Assembly: GCA_017516465.1 (NCBI GenBank)
Contig: JAFXCR010000016.1
Coordinates: forward strand, 1-64,000
Length of the DNA: 64,000 nucleotides
Direction: 5' to 3'
Source: Ruminococcus sp.
GTDB lineage: Bacteria > Bacillota > Clostridia > Oscillospirales > Ruminococcaceae
In this document: positions 1 to 8,203 of the stretch, piece by piece
How the letters are laid out: each line of letters opens with the position of its first letter
Numbering within the stretch: the stretch's first letter is position 1
Notes under the pieces: generated by a model
Databases searched by the model: none
The model's input: the letters and a program-made list of their open reading frames with translations, nothing else
What the model was told of the DNA's origin: nothing
Program-made: the position numbers and the translations under genes

Positions 1-15
1 TATTATGCCTGTGCG

Positions 16-282
16 TATAGGGTAGTAAAACTCATTTTATAGCTGTTAGGATATGCAGCCGTTTGAGAGTAGTGTAATTTTATAGGGTAGTAAAACCATT
101 CCACCTCCATTTTCACGCCGCAATGCGGTTTGAGAGTAGTGTAATTTTATAGGGTAGTAAAACGAGGAAAATTATGGAAAACACAAACATTATGTTTTAG
201 AGTATTGTAATTTTATAGGGTAGTAAAACAGCTCGAAGCACTCCGCACTGGAGCAGTTGTTTGAGAGTAATGTAATTTTATA
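16..282 (+). CRISPR. CRISPR array, leader-distal end
   Basis: Three full 36-nt repeats lie at 61-96, 128-163 and 194-229. They start GTTTGAGAGTAG (GTTTTAGAGTAT in the third) and end TAGGGTAGTAAAAC. A 3' half-repeat sits at 16-31 and a degenerate terminal repeat at 259-282, whose last third is lost. The spacers (32-60, 97-127, 164-193, 230-258) are 29-31 nt and unrelated to each other. Decay of the right-hand repeat indicates that the leader and newest spacers lie to the left, outside the window. GTTT...AAAAC ends and 36-nt length with 30-nt spacers fit type II (Cas9) arrays, but no cas gene is visible, so the type is an inference. Confidence 0.93.
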
Positions 283-298
283 TGCGATAGGAGGAAAT

Positions 299-520
299 AT
301 GTTCAAAAGGCGCATTTCAACTGAAAACAGAAAAATGTGCCTTTCCATCAATCGCTGTCAGACAGCGTTAGTCGATCTGCATAATAACAAAATATATCAG
401 TACAGTTCAAATTTGTCTTACATTGAAAAAAAAGATAGAGAAATCATCAGAATTTTAGCTAAAAAATTGACATCACAGCAAAAATGGTGTATAATTATAA
501 TAGGTAAATTTATAATATGA
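299..520 (+). CDS. small basic protein of unknown function next to the CRISPR array
   Basis: A 73-codon frame starts at an ATG 4 nt after AGGAGG (289-294). That ribosome site lies where the last third of the terminal CRISPR repeat would be. The product is Lys/Arg-rich with no membrane segment; it begins MFKRRIS and contains CLSINRCQTALVDLHNNK. I recognise no family. The last 15 or so codons run through a consensus promoter (467-495) that drives the next gene, so the 3' end may not be under coding selection. Either a real short protein or a chance frame behind a good Shine-Dalgarno site. Confidence 0.4.
   Translation: MFKRRISTENRKMCLSINRCQTALVDLHNNKIYQYSSNLSYIEKKDREIIRILAKKLTSQQKWCIIIIGKFII
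467..495 (+). promoter_or_regulatory. sigma-A promoter for the 552-1766 lipoprotein
   Basis: TTGACA (467-472) and TATAAT (490-495) are separated by 17 bp, a perfect consensus. Transcription would begin near 502, about 50 nt before the lipoprotein start. Confidence 0.85.
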
Positions 521-551
521 ATAAACACATTGAATCAGGTAGGTGGACGAT

Positions 552-1766
552 ATGAATACAAATCGGCTGAAAACATTATTATTATCCGTACTTTTACTGA
601 CAGCACTTTCAGGTTGCGGAAAAGATAAAACAGACAAAGAGGAAAGTATCGATGCAAAGGAATCCTCTTCTGTAAGTGATACAGCAGAAGATACAAAGGA
701 AAGCAAAACGGAGTCTGATGAAGAGAAGACAACCTCTGCCGAAAAAACACAGGAAAAGACTGAAGAACCGACAGAAGCTGTTGTATATGATTATGATCAG
801 ATCTACAGCAAAACTATTGAAGATTTCCGTACAGCCATCAAAGAGGGCGTAACAGATGATACGGATATTTTAGGTGATCCGACAGTTCTTAATGAGCTTG
901 CATATTTACAGGATCAGCAGTATCTTGGATATGCTGTAACGGATATCAGTGGCGATAATATTCCCGAGCTTTTGATCGGCGGTATTGATGAGTACAAAGA
1001 CGGTATCGGCTATGGGGATCAGATTTTTGTAGTGTATACCTGTGTCGGCGATGAAATAGTAATGTCCTTTGAGGGAGCATACAGAAGTAGTTATCAGTAT
1101 GCAGGTGGCAACTGCTTTTTCCATCAGGGCTCAGGCGGTGCAATGTACAGTATGTTCGGAAAATTCAGCCTTCTTCCCAATGCAACTGAGATGGAATGGA
1201 GTGAATACTACTTTACACATCCGAAAGATGAAACCTATCAGGAAATCGGCTTATACTTCAACACGAGCGGAGAAATGGACGTATCAGCGTCTGAGGAGAT
1301 TGATATAACAGATGACGAGTTCTGGGCAAAGCAGACCTCAATGGCTGATGATACAGAGTATATAGAACTTACACCTTTTGTGGAAGAGGATGCAGCTCCC
1401 TCACAGCTGTTTGTGGAGTATCAATCTGACGCTTCATTCAACGAGGATTCCTGCGATTTCTACTCGGTGGACAAGTCGGGATATGAAACACTGATAGTCT
1501 TTTCAACCGACGGTGTACTGCAAGATCTCAAGCTTCTCTCCCTCTTTATGAATGATGTTGATGAGGAAGGCAACCCCGAATATACCATTGACGAAATCTA
1601 TTCCTACGGCACACTTGAATCATACCGTCCGCTTATGGTAGAGCTTACATTCTACGGCGATATGCCGAATTACGGTGTTTCCTATACGGACGAAACAGGA
1701 GAAACAAGGTACTTTGCGATTTCCGTGAGCGGCTATGACGGAGCACTGGAACTGCTTGCATTTTAA
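552..1766 (+). CDS. secreted lipoprotein of unknown function
   Basis: The protein has 404 residues. The ATG at 552 is preferred over the in-frame GTG at 543 because AGGTGG (541-546) sits 5 nt upstream of it. It has a lipoprotein signal with lipobox LSGC (Cys22), then an acidic Ser/Thr/Glu linker (about residues 25-75) of the kind that tethers a domain to the outer membrane face. The folded part contains a DISGDNIPELLIGG stretch, like the Asp-rich calcium-type loops common in Ruminococcus extracellular lipoproteins. No catalytic signature is seen. It has its own promoter at 467-495. The role is unknown. Confidence 0.85.
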   Translation: MNTNRLKTLLLSVLLLTALSGCGKDKTDKEESIDAKESSSVSDTAEDTKESKTESDEEKTTSAEKTQEKTEEPTEAVVYDYDQIYSKTIEDFRTAIKEGVTDDTDILGDPTVLNELAYLQDQQYLGYAVTDISGDNIPELLIGGIDEYKDGIGYGDQIFVVYTCVGDEIVMSFEGAYRSSYQYAGGNCFFHQGSGGAMYSMFGKFSLLPNATEMEWSEYYFTHPKDETYQEIGLYFNTSGEMDVSASEEIDITDDEFWAKQTSMADDTEYIELTPFVEEDAAPSQLFVEYQSDASFNEDSCDFYSVDKSGYETLIVFSTDGVLQDLKLLSLFMNDVDEEGNPEYTIDEIYSYGTLESYRPLMVELTFYGDMPNYGVSYTDETGETRYFAISVSGYDGALELLAF

Positions 1767-1787
1767 GGTTGAAAGAAGTTTTATCTA

Positions 1788-2019
1788 TGAAAGTACAAAA
1801 CAAACTATTAGCTATGGCAACGGCGTTTGTCATGACCGTATGAATTGCTGAAGACTGAAGCGGCAGGTGAATCCGTTATCGTCAAAGGTATTGAAATCGA
1901 AGATGGTCAATATCTTGCCATCCGCTGTGGAATGGAAGGCTGGAGATTTTATTGAGGACCATAAGCTTGATGTATTTGATCTTTGTGCTATGAAGAGTGC
2001 GTTATTGAATCAAAACTAA
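1788..2019 (+). pseudogene. remnant of a secreted dockerin protein (signal peptide plus dockerin half)
   Basis: An ATG at 1788 encodes a signal-peptide-like start (MKVQNKLLAMATAFVMT) that hits TGA at once. Further on, 1903-2019 in another frame reads EWKAGDFIEDHKLDVFDLC followed by AMKSALLNQN and a stop. That is one calcium loop and F-helix of a type I dockerin, placed correctly at the C-terminus. The catalytic or binding middle of the gene is gone. This looks like an internal deletion of a former cellulosome component. Another frame (about 1870-1953) is also open, so the exact breakpoints are unclear. Confidence 0.6.
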
Positions 2020-2057
2020 GTGGGGTATTATTCCGATAAAGGATAAATATTATAATG

Positions 2058-2089
2058 AAACCGCTGCGTCAGTAATGATGCAGCGGTTT
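2058..2089. terminator. inverted repeat, probable terminator
   Basis: AAACCGCTGC (2058-2067) and GCAGCGGTTT (2080-2089) form a perfect 10-bp stem with a 12-nt loop, directly after the dockerin remnant. The downstream T-run is weak, so it may be a decayed or bidirectional terminator. Confidence 0.55.
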
Positions 2090-2149
2090 GTCATATATGA
2101 AGTATACTTATAAATCTGAGGATAATCTTTTTTATATTCTTTTGTAAAA

Positions 2150-2305
2150 CTAATCTTCATTATCCTGAGGAATAAAAATTCTTGAACACTCCCACTCTGC
2201 TTGATTTTCCTTTCTGACAACAAGCTGAGTAGACTTTCCCATAACATCAGCAATGTATAAAATTAGACGAAAAATCACACGAATCCATCTGAAAGGCTGT
2301 TCCAT
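2150..2305 (-). CDS. possible small hydrophobic protein
   Basis: A 51-codon minus-strand frame begins MEQPFRWIRVIFRLILYIAD. It has a hydrophobic first half, a charged tail ending PQDNED, and a GGAGCAGG-like sequence about 10 nt upstream that is also part of a hairpin. No family is recognised. It sits among decayed coding fragments and may itself be one. Confidence 0.25.
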   Translation of the reverse strand: MEQPFRWIRVIFRLILYIADVMGKSTQLVVRKENQAEWECSRIFIPQDNED

Positions 2306-2342
2306 TATTTTATACCTGCTCCATAACGGAGCAGTTTCATTT

Positions 2343-2690
2343 TTAGCTTTGTAAGGCAAAATCGTTGTATGTGCAGAAATACAGGAAATCGACCTTTTCT
2401 CCAAACCATGCTTTTATAAATGCACCCGCAGACTTAAAAACTTTTATATCCGAGTAGCTGATGGCGATAGACTTATGTCTGAGTATAAAGTTATTTCAAT
2501 GGTTATGACTCAAAGTAAACCTCCATAACTTTTCCATAGTAAACATGAAAAAACTTGTTTATGCCTGCAATCATGGCTTCTTTGACGCATTTGCCTTTGC
2601 TGTGTTCTTTTGAATGAATTGATATACAGGAGCATCGTCAGGCTTTGCGTTACATATCCTTTAATTTCCTCATTTTTGAAGGTGAGTGTA
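2343..2690 (-). pseudogene. decayed coding region, including a transposase-like C-terminus
   Basis: Two minus-strand pieces read like protein but lack starts. Piece A (about 2503-2660, with one frame change) gives AKPDDAPVYQFIQKNTA and then VKEAMIAGINKFFHVYYGKV before a stop. Its basic/aromatic end resembles the C-termini of IS110-type transposases. Piece B (2343-2495) gives SAGAFIKAWFGEKVDFLYF and ends at a stop. No terminal inverted repeats are visible. The IS110 assignment rests on memory of the family and is tentative; that these are gene remnants is firmer. Confidence 0.4.
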
Positions 2691-2742
2691 ACATATCATT
2701 GACAACTCTACAATTGCATACTTATAATTAAATTTATTTCTA

Positions 2743-2771
2743 TTGACAATACGTGAATTATGTGATATAAT
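2743..2771 (+). promoter_or_regulatory. consensus promoter for the structured RNA / polyamine operon
   Basis: TTGACA (2743-2748), 17 bp, TATAAT (2766-2771). Initiation is expected near 2778, just before the first helix of the RNA described next. Confidence 0.9.
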
Positions 2772-2777
2772 ATGCTA

Positions 2778-3085
2778 AACTGCAAAAGAAGCGATTGTTT
2801 CAGAGCATGATTTTTGACCACCCCTCTGGGGTCAATGCCATACGGACAGCTGGTCAAATGCCGACCGCCGGAAATCCGGCTGGCAACTTCTGTTGCCTTA
2901 TTGAATTTGGCAGTCTCCCGACTATATTACCGGTTCTGCCACTGTTTTATGAGTTTTTCTCAGCTTGTGAAAGGTCAATAAGAGTAGTAAAAGGTATCTT
3001 GCTCAGAGCACATTTAGCTCCACGCTTCTTAAGCTCCTTGCTTTTGTCACTCAGTACAGGCTGAAAAAAGTCTGTACTTTTTTAT
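2778..3085 (+). ncRNA. structured RNA upstream of speD (class not assigned; raiA-like in size)
   Basis: About 300 nt lie between a perfect promoter and an intrinsic terminator and contain no plausible gene. AAGAAGCG (2786-2793) pairs with CGCTTCTT (3023-3030), extended by GCAA/TTGC, closing a multi-helix core. Inside are CCCC-TCT-GGGG (2821-2831, flanked by TTGA/TCAA), GGTC/GACC (2852-2866), GCCGG-AAAT-CCGGC (2867-2880), GGCAAC-TTCT-GTTGCC (2882-2897), TGGCAG/CTGCCA (2908-2941) and TGAG/CTCA. TTGACC (2814-2819) can alternatively pair with GGTCAA (2852-2857), a possible pseudoknot or switch. Size and many-stem shape recall the raiA RNA of Firmicutes, but I cannot confirm the class. It could be a free-standing RNA or a leader of the polyamine operon. 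Confidence 0.7.
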
Positions 3086-3090
3086 TTTTT
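3053..3090 (+). terminator. intrinsic terminator between the structured RNA and speD
   Basis: AGTACAGGC (3053-3061) pairs with GTCTGTACT (3070-3078), followed by a T-rich tract to 3090. The speD ribosome site (GAGGTG, 3093-3098) starts right after it. No second promoter is seen between terminator and speD, so operon transcription from 2743 would have to read through. Confidence 0.85.
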
Positions 3091-3102
3091 CTGAGGTGCT
3101 TT

Positions 3103-3885
3103 ATGGAAAACAAGCTTAAACTTTACGGCTTCAATAACCTTACAAAATCCCTGAGCTTCAATATATACGACGTCTGCTATGCCCGTACACCAAAGGCTCA
3201 GCTCGATTACATTGCCTATGTAGACGAGGTCTACAATTCTGAACGTATCACCGATATCATGACTCATCTGACTGAAATGATAGGTGCTCAGGTACTCAGT
3301 ATTTCTCGTCAGGATTACGATCCTCAGGGAGCCTCTGCTACCTTCCTTATCGCTGATGATACAATGATTCCAGCCGGCGGAACTGAAACTATCGCTCATC
3401 TTGACAAGAGTCATGTTACCGTTCACACATATCCGGAGTATCACCCCGATACAAGCATTGCTACATTCCGTGTTGATATCGACGTTGCTACCTGCGGAAA
3501 GATCACTCCCCTCACCGCCCTTGATTACCTCATAGGAAGCTTTGATTCTGATATCATCACCATGGACTATCGTGTTAGAGGCTTTACAAGAAATCTCAGC
3601 GGCGAGAAATTATTCATAGATCACGATATAACTTCTATCCAGAATTACATAAACGAGGCTACTCTCGACAAGTACGATGCAGTGGATATCAACGTATATC
3701 AGGCAAATATGTTCCATACCAAAATGCTTATAAAGGAAATTGAGCTTCAGAATTATCTCTTTAACACCGATGTACATGAGATTTCTCCCAGAAGCCGCCT
3801 TGATATAACAAATGCTCTGCGCCGTGAAATGATAGAAATTTTCAGCGGAAGGAATGTGTTCGGAAATGGCTCTTTCTCAGATTAA
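3103..3885 (+). CDS. speD: S-adenosylmethionine decarboxylase proenzyme, E. coli type
   Basis: This pyruvoyl enzyme makes decarboxylated AdoMet, the aminopropyl donor for spermidine. The protein has 260 residues, the normal length for the E. coli-type family. It starts [19 protein letters not shown] and carries the self-cleavage site HLDKSH, so Lys102-Ser103 is the expected cut that yields the pyruvoyl chain, followed by [28 protein letters not shown] and [12 protein letters not shown] match the rest of the family. The start follows GAGGTG by 4 nt. First gene of the polyamine locus; its 3' end overlaps speA. Confidence 0.96.
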   Translation: MENKLKLYGFNNLTKSLSFNIYDVCYARTPKAQLDYIAYVDEVYNSERITDIMTHLTEMIGAQVLSISRQDYDPQGASATFLIADDTMIPAGGTETIAHLDKSHVTVHTYPEYHPDTSIATFRVDIDVATCGKITPLTALDYLIGSFDSDIITMDYRVRGFTRNLSGEKLFIDHDITSIQNYINEATLDKYDAVDINVYQANMFHTKMLIKEIELQNYLFNTDVHEISPRSRLDITNALRREMIEIFSGRNVFGNGSFSD

Positions 3886-5311
3886 TGCACCAATTTATGA
3901 GGCTCTGCGGAAATTCAGACGAATGAGAGTTGTTCCGTTTGATGTTCCCGGTCACAAGCGTGGTCGTGGAAACATGGAGCTTACAGAATTTCTCGGCGAG
4001 GACTGCATGAATGTCGATGTAAATTCCATGAAGCCGCTGGACAACCTCTGTCATCCCGTTTCTGTTATCAAGGACGCCGAAGATCTCGCCGCCGAAGCTT
4101 TCCATGCGGCAAACGCTTTCTTCATGGTCGGAGGAACTACTTCCGCAGTCCAGAGCATGATAATGTACGCATGCAAGAGCGGTGACAAGATAATCATGCC
4201 CAGAAACGTCCACAGAAGCGCAATCAACGCTCTTATTCTTACCGGAGCTGTTCCGGTTTATGTTAATCCCGATGTAAACAATCAGCTTGGCATTGCCCTC
4301 GGAATGTCCGTTTCACAGGTCGAACAGGCTATCAGGGAAAATCCCGATGCCAAGGCTGTTATGGTAAATAACCCCACATATTACGGTATCTGTTCCGATC
4401 TGTGCCGTATCACCGAGCTTGCTCACGCTCACAATATGCTCGTTCTTGTTGATGAGGCTCACGGAACTCATTTCTACTTCGGACAGAATTTTCCCGTTTC
4501 CGCTATGGATGCGGGTGCGGATATTGCTTCAGTCAGTATGCACAAGTCCGGCGGAAGTCTCACCCAAAGCTCATTCCTTGTAATGGGAAAGGCTGTAAAT
4601 GCCGATTATATGCGTCAGATAATCAATCTCACGCAGACTACAAGTGCCTCATATCTTCTGCTGTCAAGCCTTGATATTTCCAGAAAGAGACTCGCTCTCA
4701 TGGGACGTGAGATATTCGCTGAAACAGTCGAAATGGCTGAATATGCACGTTCTGAGATAAACAGCATCGGCGGATATTACGCCTACTCAAAGGAACTTAT
4801 CAACGGCGACAGCATCTTTGATTTTGACGTATCAAAGCTCAGTGTGTACACTCTGCCTGTCGGACTTGCCGGCATTGAGGTATACGACTACCTCCGTGAT
4901 GAATACGATATACAGATAGAATTCGGTGATATCGGAAACATCCTTGCGTATATTTCCGTAGGCGACCGCAAGCGTGACATTGAACGTCTTATAAGTGCTC
5001 TTTCGGAAATAAAGCGAAGATTCGGCAGATCTGGTGCTGATATGCTCACTCAGGAGTATATCTCCCCTGTTGTTGCGGAAGCTCCGAGAACGGCTTTCTA
5101 TGCCGAAAAGGTATCTCTGCCGCTTGATGAAGCTCCCGGTCATGTATGTTCAGAGTTCGTTATGTGCTATCCTCCGGGAATTCCGATTCTTGCTCCCGGC
5201 GAGCTTGTAACAAAGGAAATTATCGACTACATCCGCTATGCAAAGGAAAAAGGCTGTCAGCTTACCGGTACTGAAGATATCAACATTGAAAGGCTGAATG
5301 TACTCAAATAA
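3866..5311 (+). CDS. speA: PLP-dependent arginine decarboxylase (Orn/Lys/Arg decarboxylase family)
   Basis: Decarboxylates arginine to agmatine in the cytoplasm; agmatinase downstream then gives putrescine. It has the aminotransferase-like fold of the Bacillus SpeA group: N-terminal VPGHKRG, PLP-site region [11 protein letters not shown] (about 196-206) and the Schiff-base lysine in SMHKSGGS (Lys227 from this start), then the C-terminal domain with [13 protein letters not shown]. An ATG at 3854 is possible but touches its ribosome site, so 3866 (481 residues) is preferred. It overlaps the end of speD. Lysine or ornithine specificity cannot be excluded, but the agmatinase partner argues for arginine. 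Confidence 0.92.
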   Translation: MALSQINAPIYEALRKFRRMRVVPFDVPGHKRGRGNMELTEFLGEDCMNVDVNSMKPLDNLCHPVSVIKDAEDLAAEAFHAANAFFMVGGTTSAVQSMIMYACKSGDKIIMPRNVHRSAINALILTGAVPVYVNPDVNNQLGIALGMSVSQVEQAIRENPDAKAVMVNNPTYYGICSDLCRITELAHAHNMLVLVDEAHGTHFYFGQNFPVSAMDAGADIASVSMHKSGGSLTQSSFLVMGKAVNADYMRQIINLTQTTSASYLLLSSLDISRKRLALMGREIFAETVEMAEYARSEINSIGGYYAYSKELINGDSIFDFDVSKLSVYTLPVGLAGIEVYDYLRDEYDIQIEFGDIGNILAYISVGDRKRDIERLISALSEIKRRFGRSGADMLTQEYISPVVAEAPRTAFYAEKVSLPLDEAPGHVCSEFVMCYPPGIPILAPGELVTKEIIDYIRYAKEKGCQLTGTEDINIERLNVLK

Positions 5312-5333
5312 TACAGAACAGGAGTATTTTCTG

Positions 5334-5510
5334 ATGATTAAAAACAATAAGATAATATTGCTGATTTCCATTATCGGAACAATTGCTTGTCTGATTTCTT
5401 TTATTATTGCTGTTTCAAAGGCAGAATACCTGACTTGCATTGCCTTTCTCGGAGGGGGTATATATTGTTTTTCAGCTGCCGCAGCAAGATTAAAAAAGAA
5501 AAGACAATAA
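5334..5510 (+). CDS. 58-residue membrane protein, unknown function
   Basis: Starts at an ATG 9 nt after an ACAGGAG site. It has two hydrophobic helices (about residues 6-25 and 30-47) and a basic tail RLKKKRQ, which suggests both ends in the cytoplasm. It lies 22 nt after speA and 30 nt before a lipoprotein gene in the polyamine locus. No family is recognised; conservation elsewhere would be needed to tie it to polyamines. Confidence 0.6.
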   Translation: MIKNNKIILLISIIGTIACLISFIIAVSKAEYLTCIAFLGGGIYCFSAAAARLKKKRQ

Positions 5511-5540
5511 ATTTTAATGCAGATATAGGAGGGGGAAATA

Positions 5541-6467
5541 TTGAAAAAAATAATCGTTCTGATATCCATTTTTGCTTTTTCATGTTTACTTGTTTCATGT
5601 ACCGAAAAAAAATCTGACACTGAAAGTTTAAAAAAAGAAAGCAAGTCCCAAGGTCGGGTAGCGGATTTTCCAGAGTTATATAAAGACTTTTTCGATTATA
5701 CATTTGACGGAAATTATACAATAAATATCGCCAAAGATGGTGTTATTAACGAGGATACTGATAATGAACAGGCTTATTGTTATTACGATATTTCTTATGT
5801 ACGAAAAGACGGTACAGAAAGAACTGCAAAAGTCGTTTCAAGGGAATTCATAGAAAACGAAAAGGAAAATTATGAGTCCGAACAGCGAATGAATAACGAG
5901 GAATTAAATGCTTTTTGTATAGGTGAAATCAAAGAAGTCTTTATAAAAGAGTTTATTGACAATATATTAAGTAAATATGTTGATATAACATACAAAGAGG
6001 ATGAAACGCTCTATTCAACTGATGAGTACACGTGTTATGTTAGTCTGACAAATCCAAACTATCTGTTCAGCAAGGATTATGATTATTATGAAAAAGGCTG
6101 CAGCCTTATTGACAGCCATATCTCTCCTGAAACAGGATATAAACTTTCAGAAGCCGATTTAAAAACTGCTGCCAACGACAAAGAATTTCTTATAATGGTA
6201 AGCTTTATAATTAATACCGATACTGATTTACAGCCGTATATCAAAAAAATGGAAGCTATTATCAGCGACTACTTCGTCTATGCAGGAACTCCTATGAATT
6301 GTAGCTTTGTGATAAAAGAAACTACTGATAATACTGTCGGAACCACAAAAATAGTTTACAACAGAAACTTTCTTATGGGCGAAGAAATAGATATAGAAGA
6401 AAAAAAGAAGGCAGATAAAAAATTCAAGATTCAAAACGAAATAGTACGCATCTGTCTGGAGGAGTGA
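5541..6467 (+). CDS. lipoprotein of unknown function in the polyamine locus
   Basis: The start is TTG at 5541, supported by AGGAGGG upstream. The signal peptide ends in lipobox LVSC (Cys20). The mature protein (about 290 residues) is hydrophilic and rich in Lys, Glu, Asp and Tyr, with no recognised enzyme motif. It ends 4 nt before speE, and the speE ribosome site (GGAGGAG) lies in its last codons, so the two are probably co-translated. A substrate-binding or envelope role is possible but unproven. Confidence 0.8.
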   Translation: MKKIIVLISIFAFSCLLVSCTEKKSDTESLKKESKSQGRVADFPELYKDFFDYTFDGNYTINIAKDGVINEDTDNEQAYCYYDISYVRKDGTERTAKVVSREFIENEKENYESEQRMNNEELNAFCIGEIKEVFIKEFIDNILSKYVDITYKEDETLYSTDEYTCYVSLTNPNYLFSKDYDYYEKGCSLIDSHISPETGYKLSEADLKTAANDKEFLIMVSFIINTDTDLQPYIKKMEAIISDYFVYAGTPMNCSFVIKETTDNTVGTTKIVYNRNFLMGEEIDIEEKKKADKKFKIQNEIVRICLEE

Positions 6468-6471
6468 TAAT

Positions 6472-7323
6472 ATGGAATTATGGTTCACGGAGAGACATAC
6501 TCCGAATGTAAAATTTTCAATAAAGGTTGACCGTCAGCTTTACACCGGAAACAGCGAATTCCAGCGTATCGACGTATTTGATTCAAAGGAATTCGGACGT
6601 TTTCTCACTCTCGACGGCTACATGATGCTTACCGAAAAGGACGAATTTATCTACCACGAAATGATAACTCACGTTCCGGTGGCAGTTCATCCGAACCCTA
6701 AAAATATCCTTGTTATCGGTGCTGGCGACGGCGGCGTTATCAGAGAACTTACACGTTATCCCTCGGTAGAATCAATTGATCTCGTGGAAATAGACGAGCT
6801 TGTAATCGAAGTCTGCCGGAAATATCTCCCCTCGACAGCCTGTCGTCTTAACGATGAGCGTGTTCATATCTACTATGAGGACGGAGTGAAGTTTATCCGC
6901 CGCTGTGAAAACAAATACGATATCATTATCGTTGACTCGACTGATCCTTTCGGACCGGGCGAGGGACTTTTCACAAAGGAGTTCTACGGCAGCTGCTTCA
7001 AGGCTCTGCGTGAGGATGGAATCATGGTCAATCAGCATGAAAGTCCTTTCTACGACGAGGATGCAGCCGCTATGCAGAGATCGCACAAACGCATTGTCGA
7101 GAGTTTCCCCATAAGCCGTGTGTATCAGGCACATATCCCAACATATCCGTCAGGTCACTGGCTTTTCGGTTTCGCTTCAAAGAAATATCATCCCGTGCAC
7201 GATCTGAACGCTGCAAAGTGGAATCTGCTCGGACTAAAAACAAAATACTACAACACAAGGCTTCATGCCGGAGCGTTCTGTCTCCCCAACTACGTTGAGG
7301 AAATGCTCAGGGATGTCGAGTAA
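6472..7323 (+). CDS. speE: spermidine synthase (aminopropyltransferase)
   Basis: Transfers the aminopropyl group from decarboxylated AdoMet to putrescine. The protein has 283 residues, the usual bacterial length. An N-terminal beta-strand domain (GRFLTLDGYMMLTEKDEFIYHEM) is followed by a Rossmann-like methyltransferase fold with GAGDGG (83-88), the acidic VEIDE (105-109) and the catalytic-loop motif DSTDPFGPG (155-163). Supplied by SpeD and SpeA/SpeB from the same locus, it completes the standard spermidine route. agmatinase follows after 18 nt. Confidence 0.96.
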   Translation: MELWFTERHTPNVKFSIKVDRQLYTGNSEFQRIDVFDSKEFGRFLTLDGYMMLTEKDEFIYHEMITHVPVAVHPNPKNILVIGAGDGGVIRELTRYPSVESIDLVEIDELVIEVCRKYLPSTACRLNDERVHIYYEDGVKFIRRCENKYDIIIVDSTDPFGPGEGLFTKEFYGSCFKALREDGIMVNQHESPFYDEDAAAMQRSHKRIVESFPISRVYQAHIPTYPSGHWLFGFASKKYHPVHDLNAAKWNLLGLKTKYYNTRLHAGAFCLPNYVEEMLRDVE

Positions 7324-7341
7324 ATTAAAGGAGAAAAAACA

Positions 7342-8193
7342 ATGCTTCCAAAGAATATATCTACATTTATCGCCTGTGACAGCGAATACGAGGACGCAAA
7401 AATAGTTCTGTTCGGAGCCGGCTTTGACGGAACAACAAGCTTCCGTCCGGGAACACGCTTTGCTCCGGCGGCGATAAGAAATGAAAGCTTCGGTATAGAA
7501 ACATACAGCCCCTATCAGAACAAGGATATGACCGATTACAGCTACTTTGACAGCGGTGATCTGGAGCTTCCGTTCGGAAGTACAAACCGTGCTGTTGCTG
7601 ATATCGCTATGAGAGCCGATATGATACTCACTGACGGAAAAACTCCGTTCATGATCGGCGGCGAGCATCTTGTAACTCTTGGCTCTGTTATGGCAGTCAA
7701 GGAAAAATACGATGATCTTTACATTGTCCACTTTGACGCTCATGCCGATCTGCGTGACGATTACCTCGGACAAAAGCTCTCCCATGCCTGTGTAATCAGA
7801 CGATGCCATGAACTTGTTGGTGATGACCACATCTTCCAGTTCGGTATCAGAAGCGGCGACCGTGAGGAATTCTTCTTCGCCGACGAGCATACTGAAATGT
7901 ATAAGTTCAATTTTGACGGTCTTGAGGAAACAGTTGAAAAGCTCAAGGGAAAAAACGTTTATCTTACCGTTGACCTTGATGTTCTTGATCCGTCTGTCTT
8001 TCCGGGAACAGGCACTCCCGAAGCCGGAGGAGTTTCATTCGATGACCTCCGCAAAGCACTCACACTTGTATGCAGCAAGCTGAATATCGTAGGATGCGAC
8101 GTAAATGAGCTTAGTCCCGTTTACGATCAGAGCGGCGTTTCAACAGCAGTTGCCTGCAAGATAATCAGAGAAATGCTTCTGGCTCTGTCGTAA
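7342..8193 (+). CDS. speB: agmatinase (ureohydrolase family)
   Basis: Hydrolyses agmatine to putrescine and urea with a binuclear Mn centre. All metal-binding signatures are present: GGEH (106-109), FDAHADLRD (Asp132, His134, Asp136) and VDLDVLDP (about 210-217). SHACVIRR and the PGTGTPEAGG segment are typical of agmatinases rather than arginases. The protein has 283 residues, a normal length. The ribosome site is AAAGGAG. The position after speE and with speA defines the arginine-agmatine-putrescine pathway. Confidence 0.95.
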   Translation: MLPKNISTFIACDSEYEDAKIVLFGAGFDGTTSFRPGTRFAPAAIRNESFGIETYSPYQNKDMTDYSYFDSGDLELPFGSTNRAVADIAMRADMILTDGKTPFMIGGEHLVTLGSVMAVKEKYDDLYIVHFDAHADLRDDYLGQKLSHACVIRRCHELVGDDHIFQFGIRSGDREEFFFADEHTEMYKFNFDGLEETVEKLKGKNVYLTVDLDVLDPSVFPGTGTPEAGGVSFDDLRKALTLVCSKLNIVGCDVNELSPVYDQSGVSTAVACKIIREMLLALS

Positions 8194-8203
8194 GGTGATA
8201 ACA

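Noticed and set aside
2795..3064. 89-codon plus-strand open frame upstream of speD
   Set aside because: It lies entirely within the hairpin-rich RNA, has no ribosome site, and its composition follows the stems; the RNA explains the region better.
7234..7890. 218-codon minus-strand frame over speE/speB
   Set aside because: Shadow of agmatinase codons; no initiation signal and no recognisable protein features.
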